A DNA stretch of 64,000 nucleotides from Muricea muricata (Eukaryota; Cnidaria; Anthozoa; Malacalcyonacea; Plexauridae): contig OY979717.1 in the NCBI GenBank assembly GCA_963855995.1, forward strand, positions 20,931,906 through 20,995,905, in the 5' to 3' direction. This document shows, one piece after another, positions 1 to 11,417 of this stretch. Position 1 is the first letter of the stretch; every line of letters begins with the position of its first letter. The notes beneath the pieces were generated by a model. The model saw only the letters and a list, made by a program, of their open reading frames with translations, searched no databases and was not told the origin of the DNA. Position numbers and translations under genes: made by a program.

Positions 1-9
1 GACTACAGA

Positions 10-15
10 CATGCA
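10..15 (+). other. CATGCA core (RY-type motif), one per typical monomer
   Basis: CATGCA sits at the head of the first monomer and is conserved in most copies. Class variants break it: the acaggcaaaa, acatggataa, acatgccaaa and acatgaaaaa heads. In plants CATGCA is the core bound by B3-domain proteins (ABI3, FUS3, LEC2 and VAL families). A six-base match in a 187 bp monomer is expected fairly often by chance, so this is only a sequence match. Confidence 0.3.
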
Positions 16-96
16 AAATTTCTCAAATTTCTTGATGTCTCAAATACTATCCAAACCATCCTTATTTCCATCAGAATGCCAATTTAGAGTTCCTGA

Positions 97-106
97 CCAA
101 ATTTGG
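97..106 (+). other. CC(A/T)6GG palindrome (CArG-type), one per typical monomer
   Basis: CCAAATTTGG is a perfect 10 bp palindrome and a perfect CC(A/T)6GG match, the form bound by MADS-domain proteins. It is present in most monomers. Several variants keep the pattern (CCAATTTTGG, CCAAATATGG, CCAAATTAGG), whereas others break it (CCAAATTTAG, CCAAATTTTG, CCAGATTTGG, CCAACTTTGG). Whether anything binds it is unknown; a palindrome of this kind could also simply favour local DNA structure. Confidence 0.35.
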
Positions 107-143
107 CTTAAAAAGCTCCACTTTTAATTTGCCTAAACCAACT

Positions 144-151
144 TTCTTGAA
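144..151 (+). other. TTCnnGAA core (half heat-shock-element-like), one per monomer
   Basis: TTCTTGAA gives two inverted GAA units with the correct 2 bp spacing of a heat shock element. The third unit upstream reads CAA in typical monomers (agcaactttcttgaa), one base from GAA; the adjacent side has no match. A few classes lose the core (tttcttaaaac). Without a perfect third unit this is a weak candidate. Confidence 0.2.
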
Positions 152-560
152 ATACCCTTAAAATACTGAAAAATGGCCATTATCCTGATTCCAGACATGC
201 TAAATTTTTCAAATGTCATCATGTCTCAAATATTAACCAAACCATCCTTATTTCCATCAGAATGCTAATTTAGAGTTCCTCACCAAATTTGGCTTAAAAA
301 GCTCCACTTTTACATTGCCTAAAGCAACTTTCTTGAAATACCCTTAAAATGCTGAAAAATAGCCATTTTGCCTGACTCCCGACATGCAAAATTTCTCAAA
401 TTTCTTGATGTTTCAAATACTAACCAAACCATCCTTATTTCCATCAGAATGCCAATTTAGAGTTCATGACCAATTTTGGCTTAAAAAGCTCCACTTTTAC
501 ATTGCGTAAAGCAACTTTCTTGAAATACCCTTAAAATACTGAAAAATAGCCATTTTGCCT

Positions 561-748
561 GACTCCGGACATGCAAAATTTCTCAAATTTCTTGATGTCT
601 CAAATACTAACCAAACCATCCTTATTTCCATCTAAATGCCAATTTAGAGTTCCTGACCAAATTTAGCTTCAAAATCTCCACTTTTTCATTGCCTAAAGCA
701 ACTTTCTTGAAATACCCTTTAAATACTGAAAAAATGGCCATATTGCCT
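561..748 (+). repeat. Representative 188 bp monomer
   Basis: I chose this monomer as a reference because it is close to the common form. Its composition by hand count is 62 A, 62 T, 46 C and 18 G, so 34 percent GC with a strong C excess on the + strand. Its only CpG is in the TCCGGA near the start. In order it holds the gactccggacatgc head, two AAATTT tracts about 10 bp apart, the tttcttga...aaatact motif, the caaaccatcc block, the gccaatttagagttcctgacc block and an A/T-rich middle. It ends with gcctaaagcaactttcttga followed by an A-run and the ggccatattgcct tail. The middle here is the ccaaatttagc variant; most monomers have ccaaatttggc instead. The length is not a multiple of three, so any reading frame shifts from copy to copy. 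Confidence 0.95.
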
Positions 749-2250
749 GACTTCAGACATGCATAATTTCTCATATTTCGTCATGTCTCAAATACTAACC
801 AAACCATCCTTATTTCCACCAGAATGCCAATTTAGAGTTCCTGACCAACTTTGGCTTAGAAAAGCTCCACTTTTACATTGCCTGAAGCAACTTTCTTGAA
901 ATACCCTTAAAATACATAAAAATAGCCATTTTGCCTGACTCCGGACATGCAAAATTTCTCAAATTTCTTGATGTCTCAAATACTAACCAAACCATCCTTA
1001 TTTCCACCAGAATGCAAATTTAGAGTTCCTGACCAAATATGGCATAGAAAGATCCACTTTTACATTGCCTGAAGCAACTTTCTTGAAATACCCTTAAAAA
1101 ACTAAAAAAATGACCATATTGCCTGACTCCAGACATGCAAAATTTCTCAAATTTCGTCATATCTCAAATACTAACCAAACCATCCTTATTTCTATCAGAA
1201 TGGCAATTTAGAGTTCCTGACCAAATTTTGCTTAAAAAGCTCCAGTTTTACATTGCCTAAAGCAACTTTCTTAAAACACCCTTAAAATACTGAAAAAATG
1301 GCCATATTGCCTGTTTCCAGACATGCAAAATTTCTCAAACTTCTTGATGTCTCAAATACTATCCAAACCATCCTTATTTCCATCTAAATGCCAATTTAGA
1401 GTTCCTGACCAAATTTAGCTTCAAAATCTCCACTTTTTCATTGCCTAAAGCAACTTTCTTGAAATACCCTTAAAATACTGAAAAAATGGCCATATTGCCT
1501 GACTCCAGACATGAAAAATTTGTCAAATTTCGTCATGTCTCAAATACTAACCAAACCATCCTTATTTCCACCAGACAGCCAATTTAGAGTTCCTGACCAA
1601 ATTTGGCTTAAAAAGCTCCACTTTTACATTGCCTGAAGCAACTTTCTTGAAATACCCTTAAAACACTGAAAAATGTCGATGTTGCCTGACTTCGGACAGG
1701 CAAAATTTCTCAAATTTCTTGATGTTTCAAATACTAACCAAACCATCCCTATTTCCATCAGAATTCCATTATAGAGTTCCTGACCAAATTTGGCTTAAAA
1801 AGCTCAACTTTTACATTGCCTAAAGCAACTTTTTTGAAGTACCCTTAAAATACTGAAAAATGGCCTATTTGCCTGACTCCAGACATGGATAATTTCTCAA
1901 ATTTTTTGATGTCTCAAATACTAACCAAACCATCCTTATTTCCATCAGAATGCCAATATAGAGTTCCTGACCAAATTTGGCTTAAAAAGCTCCTGTTCTA
2001 CATTGCTTAAAGCAACTTTCTTGAAATACCCTTAAAATACTGATAAAATAGCAATTTTGCGTTACTCCGGACATGCAAAATTTCTCAAATTTCTTGATGT
2101 CTCAAATATTAACCAAACAATCCTTATTTCCAACTAAATGCCAATTTAGAGTTGCTGACCAAATTTAGCTTCAAAACCTCCACTTTTACATTGCCTAAAG
2201 AAACATTCTTGAAATACCCTTAAAATACTGAAAAAATGACCATATTGCCT

Positions 2251-4299
2251 GACTACAGACATGCAAAATTTCTCAAATTTCTTGATGTCTCAAATACTAT
2301 CCAAACCATCCTTATTTCCATCAGAATGCCAATTTAGAGTTCCTGACCAAATTTGGCTTAAAAAGCTCCACTTTTAATTTGCCTAAACCAACTTTCTTGA
2401 AATACCCTTAAAATACTGAAAAATGGCCATTATCCTGATTCCAGACATGCTAAATTTTTCAAATGTCATCATGTCTCAAATATTAACCAAACCATCCTTA
2501 TTTCCATCAGAATGCTAATTTAGAGTTCCTCACCAAATTTGGCTTAAAAAGCTCCACTTTTACATTGCCTAAAGCAACTTTCTTGAAATACCCTTAAAAT
2601 GCTGAAAAATAGCCATTTTGCCTGACTCCCGACATGCAAAATTTCTCAAATTTCTTGATGTTTCAAATACTAACCAAACCATCCTTATTTCCATCAGAAT
2701 GCCAATTTAGAGTTCATGACCAATTTTGGCTTAAAAAGCTCCACTTTTACATTGCGTAAAGCAACTTTCTTGAAATACCCTTAAAATACTGAAAAATAGC
2801 CATTTTGCCTGACTCCGGACATGCAAAATTTCTCAAATTTCTTGATGTCTCAAATACTAACCAAACCATCCTTATTTCCATCTAAATGCCAATTTAGAGT
2901 TCCTGACCAAATTTAGCTTCAAAATCTCCACTTTTTCATTGCCTAAAGCAACTTTCTTGAAATACCCTTTAAATACTGAAAAAATGGCCATATTGCCTGA
3001 CTTCAGACATGCATAATTTCTCATATTTCGTCATGTCTCAAATACTAACCAAACCATCCTTATTTCCACCAGAATGCCAATTTAGAGTTCCTGACCAACT
3101 TTGGCTTAGAAAAGCTCCACTTTTACATTGCCTGAAGCAACTTTCTTGAAATACCCTTAAAATACATAAAAATAGCCATTTTGCCTGACTCCGGACATGC
3201 AAAATTTCTCAAATTTCTTGATGTCTCAAATACTAACCAAACCATCCTTATTTCCACCAGAATGCAAATTTAGAGTTCCTGACCAAATATGGCATAGAAA
3301 GATCCACTTTTACATTGCCTGAAGCAACTTTCTTGAAATACCCTTAAAAAACTAAAAAAATGACCATATTGCCTGACTCCAGACATGCAAAATTTCTCAA
3401 ATTTCGTCATATCTCAAATACTAACCAAACCATCCTTATTTCTATCAGAATGGCAATTTAGAGTTCCTGACCAAATTTTGCTTAAAAAGCTCCAGTTTTA
3501 CATTGCCTAAAGCAACTTTCTTAAAACACCCTTAAAATACTGAAAAAATGGCCATATTGCCTGTTTCCAGACATGCAAAATTTCTCAAACTTCTTGATGT
3601 CTCAAATACTATCCAAACCATCCTTATTTCCATCTAAATGCCAATTTAGAGTTCCTGACCAAATTTAGCTTCAAAATCTCCACTTTTTCATTGCCTAAAG
3701 CAACTTTCTTGAAATACCCTTAAAATACTGAAAAAATGGCCATATTGCCTGACTCCAGACATGAAAAATTTGTCAAATTTCGTCATGTCTCAAATACTAA
3801 CCAAACCATCCTTATTTCCACCAGACAGCCAATTTAGAGTTCCTGACCAAATTTGGCTTAAAAAGCTCCACTTTTACATTGCCTGAAGCAACTTTCTTGA
3901 AATACCCTTAAAACACTGAAAAATGTCGATGTTGCCTGACTTCGGACAGGCAAAATTTCTCAAATTTCTTGATGTTTCAAATACTAACCAAACCATCCCT
4001 ATTTCCATCAGAATTCCATTATAGAGTTCCTGACCAAATTTGGCTTAAAAAGCTCAACTTTTACATTGCCTAAAGCAACTTTTTTGAAGTACCCTTAAAA
4101 TACTGAAAAATGGCCTATTTGCCTGACTCCAGACATGGATAATTTCTCAAATTTTTTGATGTCTCAAATACTAACCAAACCATCCTTATTTCCATCAGAA
4201 TGCCAATATAGAGTTCCTGACCAAATTTGGCTTAAAAAGCTCCTGTTCTACATTGCTTAAAGCAACTTTCTTGAAATACCCTTAAAATACTGATAAAAT
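2251..4299 (+). repeat. 12-monomer higher-order repeat, copy 2, truncated to 11 monomers
   Basis: Offset exactly 2250 from 1-2049. I saw no difference between the two when comparing lines, including odd variants such as cccttaaaaaactaaaaaaatgacc. Identity stops at 4300, where copy 1 reads tgataaaatagc and this copy reads tgataaaatggcc and passes into acaggcaaaa-type monomers. Near-perfect identity over 2 kb means a very recent duplication or active homogenisation. Confidence 0.93.
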
Positions 4300-6170
4300 G
4301 GCCATTTTGCCTGACTCCGGACAGGCAAAATTTCTCAAATTTCTTGATGTCTCAAATACTAACCAAACCGTCCTTATTTCCATCAGAATGCCAATTTAGA
4401 GTTCCTGACCAAATTTTGCTTAAAAAGCTCCAGTTTTACGTTGCCTAAAGCAACTTTCTTGAAATACCCTTAAAATACTGAAAAAATGGCCATTTTGCCT
4501 GACTCCGGACAGGAAAAATTTTTCAAGTTTCTTGATGTCTCAAATAAAAACCAAACCGTCCTTATTTCCATCAGAATGCCAATTTAGAGTTCCTGACCAA
4601 ATTTGGCTTAAAAAGCTCCAGTTTTACGTTGCCTAAAGCAACTTTCTTTAAATACCCTTAAAATACTGAAAAAATGGCCATTTTGCCTGACCCCGGACAG
4701 GCAAAACTTCTCAAATTTCTTGATGTCTCAAATACTAACCAAACCGTCCTTATTTCCATCAGAATGCCAATTTAGAGTTCCTGACCAAATTTGGCTTAAA
4801 AAGCTCCAGTTTTACGTTGCCTAAAGCAACTTTCTTGAAATACCGTTAAAATACTGAAAAATGGCCATTTTGTCTGACTCCGGACATGCAAAATATCTCA
4901 AATTTCTTGATGTTTCAAATACTAACTAAACAATTTTTATTTCCATGAGAATGCCAATTTAGAGTTCCTGACCAAATTTGGCATTAAAAGCTTCAACTTT
5001 ACTTTGCCTAAAGCAACTTTCTTGAAATACCGCTAAAATACTGAAAAATGGCCTATTTGCCTGACTCCACACATGCAAAATTTCTCAAACTTTTTGATGT
5101 CTCAAATACTAACCAAACCATCCTTATTTCCATCAGAATGCCAATTTAGAGTTCCTGACCAAATTTGGCTTAAAAAGCTCCACTTTTACATTGCCTAAAG
5201 CAACTTTCTTGAAATACCGTTAAAATACTGAAAAATGGCAATTTTTCCTGACTCGCGACATGCAAAATTTCTCAAATTTTTGATATCTCAAATAATAACC
5301 AAACTATCCTTATTTCCATCAGAATGCCATTATAGAGTTCCTGACCAAATTTGGCTTAAAAAGCTCCTGTTTTACATTGCCTAAAGCAACTTTCTTGAAA
5401 TACCCTTAAAATACTGCAAAATAGCCATTTTGCCTGACCCCGGACATGCAAAATTTCTCAAATTTCTTGATGTCTCAAATACTAACCAAACCATCCTTAT
5501 TTCCAACTAAATGCCAATTTGGAGTTTCTGACCAAGTTTAGCTTAAAAACCTCCACTTTTACATTGCCTAAAGAAACTTTCTTGAAATACCCTTAAAATA
5601 CTGAAAAAATGGCCATTTTGCCTGATTCCAGACATGCAAAATTTCTCAAATTTCTTGGTGTCTAAAATACTAACCAAACCATCCTTATTTCCATCAGAAT
5701 TCCAATGTAGAGTTTCTGACCAAATTAGGCTTAAAAAGCTCCACTTTTACATTGCCTAAATCATTTTTCTTGAAATACCCTTAAAACACTGAAAAATGTC
5801 GATGTTGCCTGACTTCGGACAGGGAAAATTTCTCAAATTTCTTGATGTTTCAAATACTAACCAAACCATCCCTATTTCCATCAGAATGCCATTATAGAGT
5901 TGCTGACCAAATTTTGCTTAAAAAGCTCCACTTTTACATTGCCTAAAGCAACTTTCTTGAAATACCCTTAAAATACTGAAAAATGGCAATTTTTCCTGAC
6001 TCGCGACATGCAAAATTTCTCAAATTTCTTGATGTCTCAAATACTAACCAAACAATCCTTATTTCCATCAGAATGCCAATTTAGAGTTCCTGACCAGATT
6101 TGGCTTAAAAAGCTCCACTTTTACATTGACTAAAGCAACTTTCTTGAAATACCCTTAAAATACTGCAAAA
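4300..6170 (+). repeat. acaggcaaaa-class monomers and first copy of a 2.4 kb module
   Basis: The segment opens with monomers sharing an acagg head, accgtcc and agctccagttttacgttgcc. It then runs through a strongly diverged monomer (tgtctgactcc head, caatttttatttccatgag) near 4870, a cacacatgc monomer near 5065, a tttttcctgactcgcgac monomer near 5245, and caactaaatg and ttggtgtctaaaat monomers. From about 4560 to 5230 it matches 6995-7665 at offset 2435. From about 5405 to 6352 it matches 7654-8600 at offset about 2249. The offset change corresponds to one whole monomer (about 5219-5404) missing from the second copy. Confidence 0.85.
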
Positions 6171-6994
6171 TAGCCATTTTGCCTGATTCCGGACATGCAA
6201 AATTTCTCAAATTTCTTGATGTCTCAAATACTAACCAAACCATCCTTATTTCCAACTAAATGCCAATTTAGAGTTGCTGACCAAGTTTAGCTTCAAAACC
6301 TCCACTTTTACATTGCCTAAACAAACTTTCTTGAAATACCCTTAAAATACTGAAAAAATGGCCATATTGCCTGATTCCAGACATGCAAAATTTCTCAAAT
6401 TTCGTCATATCTCAAATACTAACCAAACCATCCTTATTTCTATCAGAATGCCAATTTAGAGTTCCTGACAAAATTTTGCTTAAAAAGCTCCAGTTTTACA
6501 TTGCCTAAAGCAACTTTCTTAAAACACCTTTAAAATACTGAAAAAATGGCCATATTGCCTGACTTCAGACATGCAAAATTTCTCAAATTTCTTGGTGTCT
6601 AAAATAGTAACCAAACCATCCTTATTTCCACCAGAATGCCAATGTAGAGTTCCGGACAAAATTTGGCTTAAAAAGCTGCACTTTTACATTGCCTGAAGCA
6701 ACTTTCTTGAAATACCGTTAAAATACTGAAAAATATCCTATTTGCGTGACTCCAGACATGGATAATTTCTCAAATTTTTTGATGTCTCAAATACTAACCA
6801 AACCATCCTTATTTCCATCAGAATGCCATTATAGAGTTCCTGACCAAATTTGCCTTAAAAAGTTTCTGTTCTACATTGCTTAAAGCAACTTTCTTGAAAT
6901 ACCCTTAAAATACTGAAAAAATGGCCATTTTGCCTGACTCCGGACAGGCAAAATTTCTCAAATTTCTTGATGCCTCAAATACTAACCAAACTAT

Positions 6995-8600
6995 CCTTAT
7001 TTCCATCAGAATGCCAATTTAGAGTTCCTGACCAAATTTGGCTTAAAAAGCTCCAGTTTTACGTTGCCTAAAGCAACTTTCTTTAAATACCCTTAAAATA
7101 CTGAAAAAATGGCCATTTTGCCTGACCCCGGACAGGCAAAACTTCTCAAATTTCTTGATGTCTCAAATACTAACCAAACCGTCCTTATTTCCATCAGAAT
7201 GCCAATTTAGAGTTCCTGACCAAATTTGGCTTAAAAAGCTCCAGTTTTACGTTGCCTAAAGCAACTTTCTTGAAATACCGTTAAAATACTGAAAAATGGC
7301 CATTTTGTCTGACTCCGGACATGCAAAATATCTCAAATTTCTTGATGTTTCAAATACTAACTAAACAATTTTTATTTCCATGAGAATGCCAATTTAGAGT
7401 TCCTGACCAAATTTGGCATTAAAAGCTTCAACTTTACTTTGCCTAAAGCAACTTTCTTAAAATACCGCTAAAATACTGAAAAATGGCCTATTTGCCTGAC
7501 TCCACACATGCAAAATTTCTCAAACTTTTTGATGTCTCAAATACTAACCAAACCATCCTTATTTCCATCAGAATGCCAATTTAGAGTTCCTGACCAAATT
7601 TGGCTTAAAAAGCTCCACTTTTACATTGCCTAAAGCAACTTTCTTGAAATACCCTTAAAATACTGCAAAATAGCCATTTTGCCTGACTCCGGACATGCAA
7701 AATTTCTCAAATTTCTTGATGTCTTAAATACTAACCAAACCATCCTTATTTCCAACTAAATGCCAATTTGGAGTTTCTGACCAAGTTTAGCTTCAAAACC
7801 TCCACTTTTACATTGCCTAAAGAAACTTTCTTGAAATACCCTTAAAATACTGAAAAAATGGCCATTTTGCCTGATTCCAGACATGCAAAATTTCTCAAAT
7901 TTCTTGGTGTCTAAAATACTAACCAAACCATCCTTATTTCCATCAGAATTCCAATGTAGAGTTTCTGACCAAATTAGGCTTAAAAAGCTCCACTTTTACA
8001 TTGCCTAAATCATTTTTCTTGAAATACCCTTAAAACACTGAAAAATGTCGATGTTGCCTGACTTCGGACAGGGAAAATTTCTCAAATTTCTTGATGTTTC
8101 AAATACTAACCAAACCATCCCTATTTCCATCAGAATGCCATTATAGAGTTGCTGACCAAATTTTGCTTAAAAAGCTCCACTTTTACATTGCCTAAAGCAA
8201 CTTTCTTGAAATACCCTTAAAATACTGAAAAATGGCAATTTTTCCTGACTCGCGACATGCAAAATTTCTCAAATTTCTTGATGTCTCAAATACTAACCAA
8301 ACAATCCTTATTTCCATCAGAATGCCAATTTAGAGTTCCTGACCAGATTTGGCTTAAAAAGCTTCACTTTTACATTGACTAAAGCAACTTTCTTGAAATA
8401 CCCTTAAAATACTGCAAAATAGCCATTTTGCCTGATTACGGACATGCAAAATTTCTCAAATTTCTTGATGTCTCAAATACTAACCAAACCATCCTTATTT
8501 CCAACTAAATGCCAATTTAGAGTTGCTGACCAAGTTTAGCTTCAAAACCTCCACTTTTACATTGCCTAAACAAACTTTCTTGAAATACCCTTAAAATACT
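6995..8600 (+). repeat. 2.4 kb module, second copy, one monomer shorter
   Basis: Second copy of the module at about 4560-6352. Shared rare variants include ctttaaatac, gaccccggacaggcaaaactt, caatttttatttccatgag, gcattaaaagcttcaac and the tgtcgatgttgcctgacttcgg monomer. It lacks the counterpart of the monomer at 5219-5404, and the join falls inside homologous sequence near 7650. Confidence 0.82.
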
Positions 8601-8992
8601 GCAAAATAGCCATTTTGCCTGATTCCGGACATGCAAAATTTCTCAAATTTCTTGATGTCTCAAATACTAACCAAACCATCCTTATTTCAACTAAATGCCA
8701 ATTTAGAGTTGCTGACCAAGTTTAGCTTCAAAACCTCCACTTTTACATTGCCTAAACAAACTTTCTTGAAATACCCTTAAAATACTGCAAAATAGCCATT
8801 TTGCCTGATTCCGGACATGCAAAATTTCTCAAATTTCTTGATGTCTCAAATACTAACCAAACCATCCTTATTTCCAACTAAATGCCAATTTAGAGTTCCT
8901 GACCAAATTTGGCTTAAAAAGCTCCACTTTTAATTTGCCTAAACCAACTTTCTTGAAATACCCTTAAAATACTGAAAAATGGCCATTATCCT
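8434..8992 (+). repeat. Three near-identical consecutive monomers and a chimeric junction
   Basis: Heads at 8434, 8621 and 8807 begin monomers that are nearly the same (gatt.cggacatgc, ctgcaaaatagcc, caactaaatg). Adjacent monomers elsewhere usually belong to different classes, so this is a local single-monomer amplification. The third one changes midway from the caactaaatg class to the ttcctgaccaaatttggc class near 8880-8900, a chimera. The middle monomer lost one C (tatttcaactaaatg) and is 186 bp. Confidence 0.85.
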
Positions 8993-11221
8993 GATTCCAG
9001 ACATGCTAAATTTTTCAAATGTCATCATGTCTCAAATATTAACCAAACCATCCTTATTTCCATCAGAATGCTAATTTAGAGTTCCTCACCAAATTTGGCT
9101 TAAAAAGCTCCACTTTTACATTGCCTAAAGCAACTTTCTTGAAATACCCTTAAAATGCTGAAAAATAGCCATTTTGCCTGACTCCCGACATGCAAAATTT
9201 CTCAAATTTCTTGATGTTTCAAATACTAACCAAACCATCCTTATTTCCATCAGAATGCCAATTTAGATTTCATGACCAATTTTGGCTTAAAAAGCTCCAC
9301 TTTTACATTGCGTAAAGCAACTTTCTTGAAATACCCTTAAAATACTGAAAAATAGCCATTTTGCCTGACTCCGGACATGCAAAATTTCTCAAATTTCTTG
9401 ATGTCTCAAATACTAACCAAACCATCCTTATTTCCATCTAAATGCCAATTTAGAGTTCCTGACCAAATTTAGCTTCAAAATCTCCACTTTTTCATTGCCT
9501 AAAGCAACTTTCTTGAAATACCCTTTAAATACTGAAAAAATGGCCATATTGCCTGACTTCAGACATGCATAATTTCTCATATTTCGTCATGTCTCAAATA
9601 CTAACCAAACCATCCTTATTTCCACCAGAATGCCAATTTAGAGTTCCTGACCAACTTTGGCTTAGAAAAGCTCCACTTTTACATTGCCTGAAGCAACTTT
9701 CTTGAAATACCCTTAAAATACATAAAAATAGCCATTTTGCCTGACTCCGGACATGCAAAATTTCTCAAATTTCTTGATGTCTCAAATACTAACCAAACCA
9801 TCCTTATTTCCACCAGAATGCAAATTTAGAGTTCCTGACCAAATATGGCATAGAAAGATCCACTTTTACATTGCCTGAAGCAACTTTCTTGAAATACCCT
9901 TAAAATACTAAAAAAATGACCATATTGCCTGACTCCAGACATGCAAAATTTCTCAAATTTCGTCATATCTCAAATACTAACCAAACCATCCTTATTTCTA
10001 TCAGAATGGCAATTTAGAGTTCCTGACCAAATTTTGCTTAAAAAGCTCCAGTTTTACATTGCCTAAAGCAACTTTCTTAAAACACCCTTAAAATACTGAA
10101 AAAATGGCCATATTGCCTGTTTCCAGACATGCAAAATTTCTCAAACTTCTTGATGTCTCAAATACTATCCAAACCATCCTTATTTCCATCAGAATGCAAA
10201 TTTAGAGTTCCTGACCAAATTTGGGTTAAAAAGCTCCACTTTTACATTGCCTAAAGCAACTTTCTTGAAATACCCTTAAAATGCTGAAAAATAGCCATTT
10301 TGCCTGACTCCCGACTTACAAAATTTCTTAAATTTCTTGATGTTTCAAATACTAACCAAACCATCCTTATTTCCATCAGAATGCCAATTTAGAGTTCATG
10401 ACCAATTTTGGCTTAAAAAGCTCCACTTTTACATTGCCTAAAGCAACTTTCTTGAAATACCCTTAAAATACTGAAAAATAGCCATTTTGCCTGTATCCGG
10501 ACATGCAAAATTTCTCAAATTTCTTGATGTCTCAAATACTAACCAAACCATCCTTATTTCCATCTAAATGCCAATTTAGAGTTCCTGACCAAATTTAGCT
10601 TCAAAATCTCCACTTTTTCATTGCCTAAAGCAACTTTCTTGAAATACCCTTAAAATACTGAAAAAATGGCCATATTGCCTGACTCCAGACATGAAAAATT
10701 TGTCAAATTTCGTCATGTCTCAAATACTAACCAAACCATCCTTATTTCCACCAGACAGCCAATTTAGAGTTCCTGACCAAATTTGGCTTAAAAAGCTCCA
10801 CTTTTACATTGCCTGAAGCAACTTTCTTGAAATACCCTTAAAACACTGAAAAATGTCGATGTTGCCTGACTTCGGACAGGCAAAATTTCTCAAATTTCTT
10901 GATGTTTCAAATACTAACCAAACCATCCCTATTTCCATCAGAATTCCATTATAGAGTTCCTGACCAAATTTGGCTTAAAAAGCTCAACTTTTACATTGCC
11001 TAAAGCAACTTTTTTGAAGTACCCTTAAAATACTGAAAAATGGCCTATTTGCCTGACTCCAGACATGGATAATTTCTCAAATTTTTTGATGTCTCAAATA
11101 CTAACCAAACCATCCTTATTTCCATCAGAATGCCATTATAGAGTTCCTGACCAAATTTGGCTTAAAAAGCTCCTGTTCTACATTGCTTAAAGCAACTTTC
11201 TTGAAATACCCTTAAAATACT
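8993..11221 (+). repeat. Third copy of the 1-2049 block, with a two-monomer insertion
   Basis: It matches 187 onward at offset 8806 until about 10187, then carries two additional monomers (about 10187-10560: agaatgcaaatttag, tttgggttaaaaag, gactcccgacttacaaaatttctt). After that it resumes at offset 9180 with catctaaatg at 10561. The inserted length is 374 bp, exactly two monomers, and the added monomers belong to the gactccc class found earlier in the same block. Past 11221 it follows copy 2 (4300 on) and diverges near 11418. Confidence 0.87.
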
Positions 11222-11417
11222 GATAAAATGGCCATTTTGCCTGACTCCGGACAGGCAAAATTTCTCAAATTTCTTGATGTCTCAAATACTAACCAAACCG
11301 TCCTTATTTCCATCAGAATGCCAATTTAGAGTTCCTGACCAAATTTTGCTTAAAAAGCTCCAGTTTTACGTTGCCTAAAGCAACTTTCTTGAAATACCCT
11401 TAAAATACTGAAAAAAT

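Larger units (their letters stand above)
1..2250 (+). repeat. 12-monomer higher-order repeat, copy 1
   Basis: Twelve successive monomers (2250 bp) whose sequence restarts exactly at 2251. Landmarks are the gactacagac head, the divergent second monomer (gattccagacatgctaaatttttcaaatgtcatc), a gactccc monomer with ttcatgaccaattttgg, the ggcatagaaagatcc monomer near 1045, and the tgataaaat variant at 2041. The twelfth monomer (about 2050-2250, with gttactccgg and caactaaatg) is missing from later copies. The window edge cuts the array, so whether more copies lie to the left is unknown. Confidence 0.93.
6171..11417 (+). repeat. Macro higher-order repeat unit I, 5247 bp, 28 monomers
   Basis: This unit is followed directly by a homologous unit at 11418. 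Matching landmarks are the gattccggacatgc head at 6184 and 11431, the gaccccggacagg head at 7124 and 12370 (offset 5246), the head at 8807 and 14240, and the gattccagacatgct head at 8993 and 14426 (offset 5433). The offset increases by one monomer because unit II keeps a tttttgatatctcaaataataacc monomer that unit I lacks near 7650. The second half (8993-11221) is another copy of the 1-2049 block. That makes this a HOR nested in a HOR. Confidence 0.88.

Noticed and set aside
375..420. CENP-B box
   Set aside because: No monomer holds the NTTCGNNNNANNCGGGN pattern. The nearest sequence, tttcgtcatatctcaaa in some classes, shares only the TTCG part.
2041..2250. Monomer 12 of the first HOR as an inserted foreign element
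   Set aside because: It is an ordinary caactaaatg-class monomer found many times elsewhere; only its absence from the second copy made it stand out.
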